DNA from: Halopseudomonas sp002296055
GTDB lineage: Bacteria; Pseudomonadota; Gammaproteobacteria; Pseudomonadales; Pseudomonadaceae
Direction: 5' to 3' (one strand)
Assembly: GCF_050876985.1 (NCBI RefSeq)
Contig: NZ_JBPAPP010000001.1
Length of the DNA stretch: 64,000 nt
Below the pieces are notes generated by a model that saw nothing but the letters and a program-made list of their open reading frames with translations, did no database searches and was not told the DNA's origin. Positions 63,634 through 64,000 of the stretch are shown here, one piece after another; the stretch's first letter is position 1; each line of letters starts with the position of its first letter. The position numbers and the translations under genes were made by a program.

Positions 63634-64000
63634 ATGAACTACGCACTCCGCCCGCTGGCGATTGCCGTCGCGCTGACCAGCGTCACCGCGCATGCCGCGC
63701 CAAGCGGCGAGTCCACCATCACCCTCGGTGAGATCTCCGTGGTGGGCAATGCCAACAAGTCTGCGCTGGCGGGCAGCACTGGCGTTATGACCTCGGTGGA
63801 CGTGCTTGGTGCAGATAAGATCGAACAACAGAACGTAACCAACAGCTGGGAGCTACTGGGGCAAATGCCCGGGATCCAGCTGACGGTAACCGGCCAAGGC
63901 GCAGAGTCAGGCAAGGCAACCTTCCGGGCCTTTAACGGTGAAGGCTATATCAATGGTATCAAGACGCTGATTGACGGAGTGCCCAGCAACGTCAACAGCG
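63634..64000 (+). CDS. TonB-dependent receptor, N-terminal fragment
   Basis: The frame opens at ATG 63634 after AAGGAT and is still open at the window end (122 codons). The signal peptide (about residues 1-21, MNYALRPLAIAVALTSVTAHA) precedes mature sequence with a TonB-box-like TITLGEISVVGN. A plug domain starts next (GADKIEQQNV, ELLGQMPGIQLT, KATFRAFNGEGY, TLIDGVPSN). The ligand is unknown; the Zur-like box upstream suggests zinc or a zincophore rather than iron. Confidence 0.85.
   Translation, partial: MNYALRPLAIAVALTSVTAHAAPSGESTITLGEISVVGNANKSALAGSTGVMTSVDVLGADKIEQQNVTNSWELLGQMPGIQLTVTGQGAESGKATFRAFNGEGYINGIKTLIDGVPSNVNS

Overview
The window reads as a chromosomal segment of a GC-rich gammaproteobacterium of the Pseudomonadaceae. 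Several neighbourhoods match Pseudomonas gene order: thrS-infC-rpmI-rplT-pheS-pheT-ihfA-merR-tRNA-Pro; a lipase/phaJ pair divergent from fadD2-fadD1; and an aromatic aminotransferase divergent from uvrB. A marine or Halopseudomonas-type (P. pertucinogena lineage) relative is my guess, not something the sequence proves. No prophage, CRISPR array or complete insertion sequence was seen.

Layout. 1-9.8 kb: the end of putA and putP (proline use), oligopeptidase B, a TetR regulator, a cold-shock protein, aceK, cysK and an AsmA-like DUF748 protein. 9.9-17.6 kb: a MoxR ATPase/VWA pair, then a fatty-acid block of phaJ-type hydratase, lipase, fadD2 and fadD1. 17.6-25.7 kb: hrpA, a FabH-like thiolase, then an ECF sigma factor, a zinc-finger anti-sigma factor and a three-gene RiPP cassette. 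The cassette has a secreted precursor with repeated EGxCG motifs (HvfA-like), a DUF692 multinuclear iron oxidase (HvfB-like) and its DUF2063 partner (HvfC-like). A good ECF-type promoter lies just before the precursor gene. 25.9-30.3 kb: a porin, a DUF2057 lipoprotein, a beta-lactamase-fold hydrolase and a YihY membrane protein.

30.4-32.6 kb is a compositional island of four short, AT-rich genes, all on the minus strand, separated by attC-like sites. It looks like an integron cassette cluster without an integrase. 32.8-41 kb holds DNA repair genes (alkA-like, ada), a COG3146 protein, a cyclophilin, a hydrolase, a LysR regulator, an azoreductase, tRNA-Asn and the aminotransferase. 41.2-51.2 kb holds uvrB, tRNA-Val and the translation operon, with infC starting at AUU, followed by ihfA, a MerR protein and tRNA-Pro.

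51.5-61.8 kb is an iron-siderophore uptake locus. It has a TonB-dependent receptor with its own Fur-like box, a lipoprotein binding protein, an ATPase, two FecCD permeases and a pair of exporter-fold ABC proteins, divergent from a TetR regulator. 61.8-64 kb looks like a zinc-starvation (Zur) cluster: the zinc-free ribosomal protein paralogues L36-B and L31-B are divergent around a Zur-like palindrome. A second Zur-like site lies between a DUF1624 membrane protein and a TonB-dependent receptor cut by the window end.

The most interesting items are the HvfABC-like RiPP operon with its own sigma/anti-sigma pair, the attC-like cassette island, the Zur-like cluster with a run-on L36-B frame, and the pairing of exporter-fold ABC proteins with a complete binding-protein-dependent importer.
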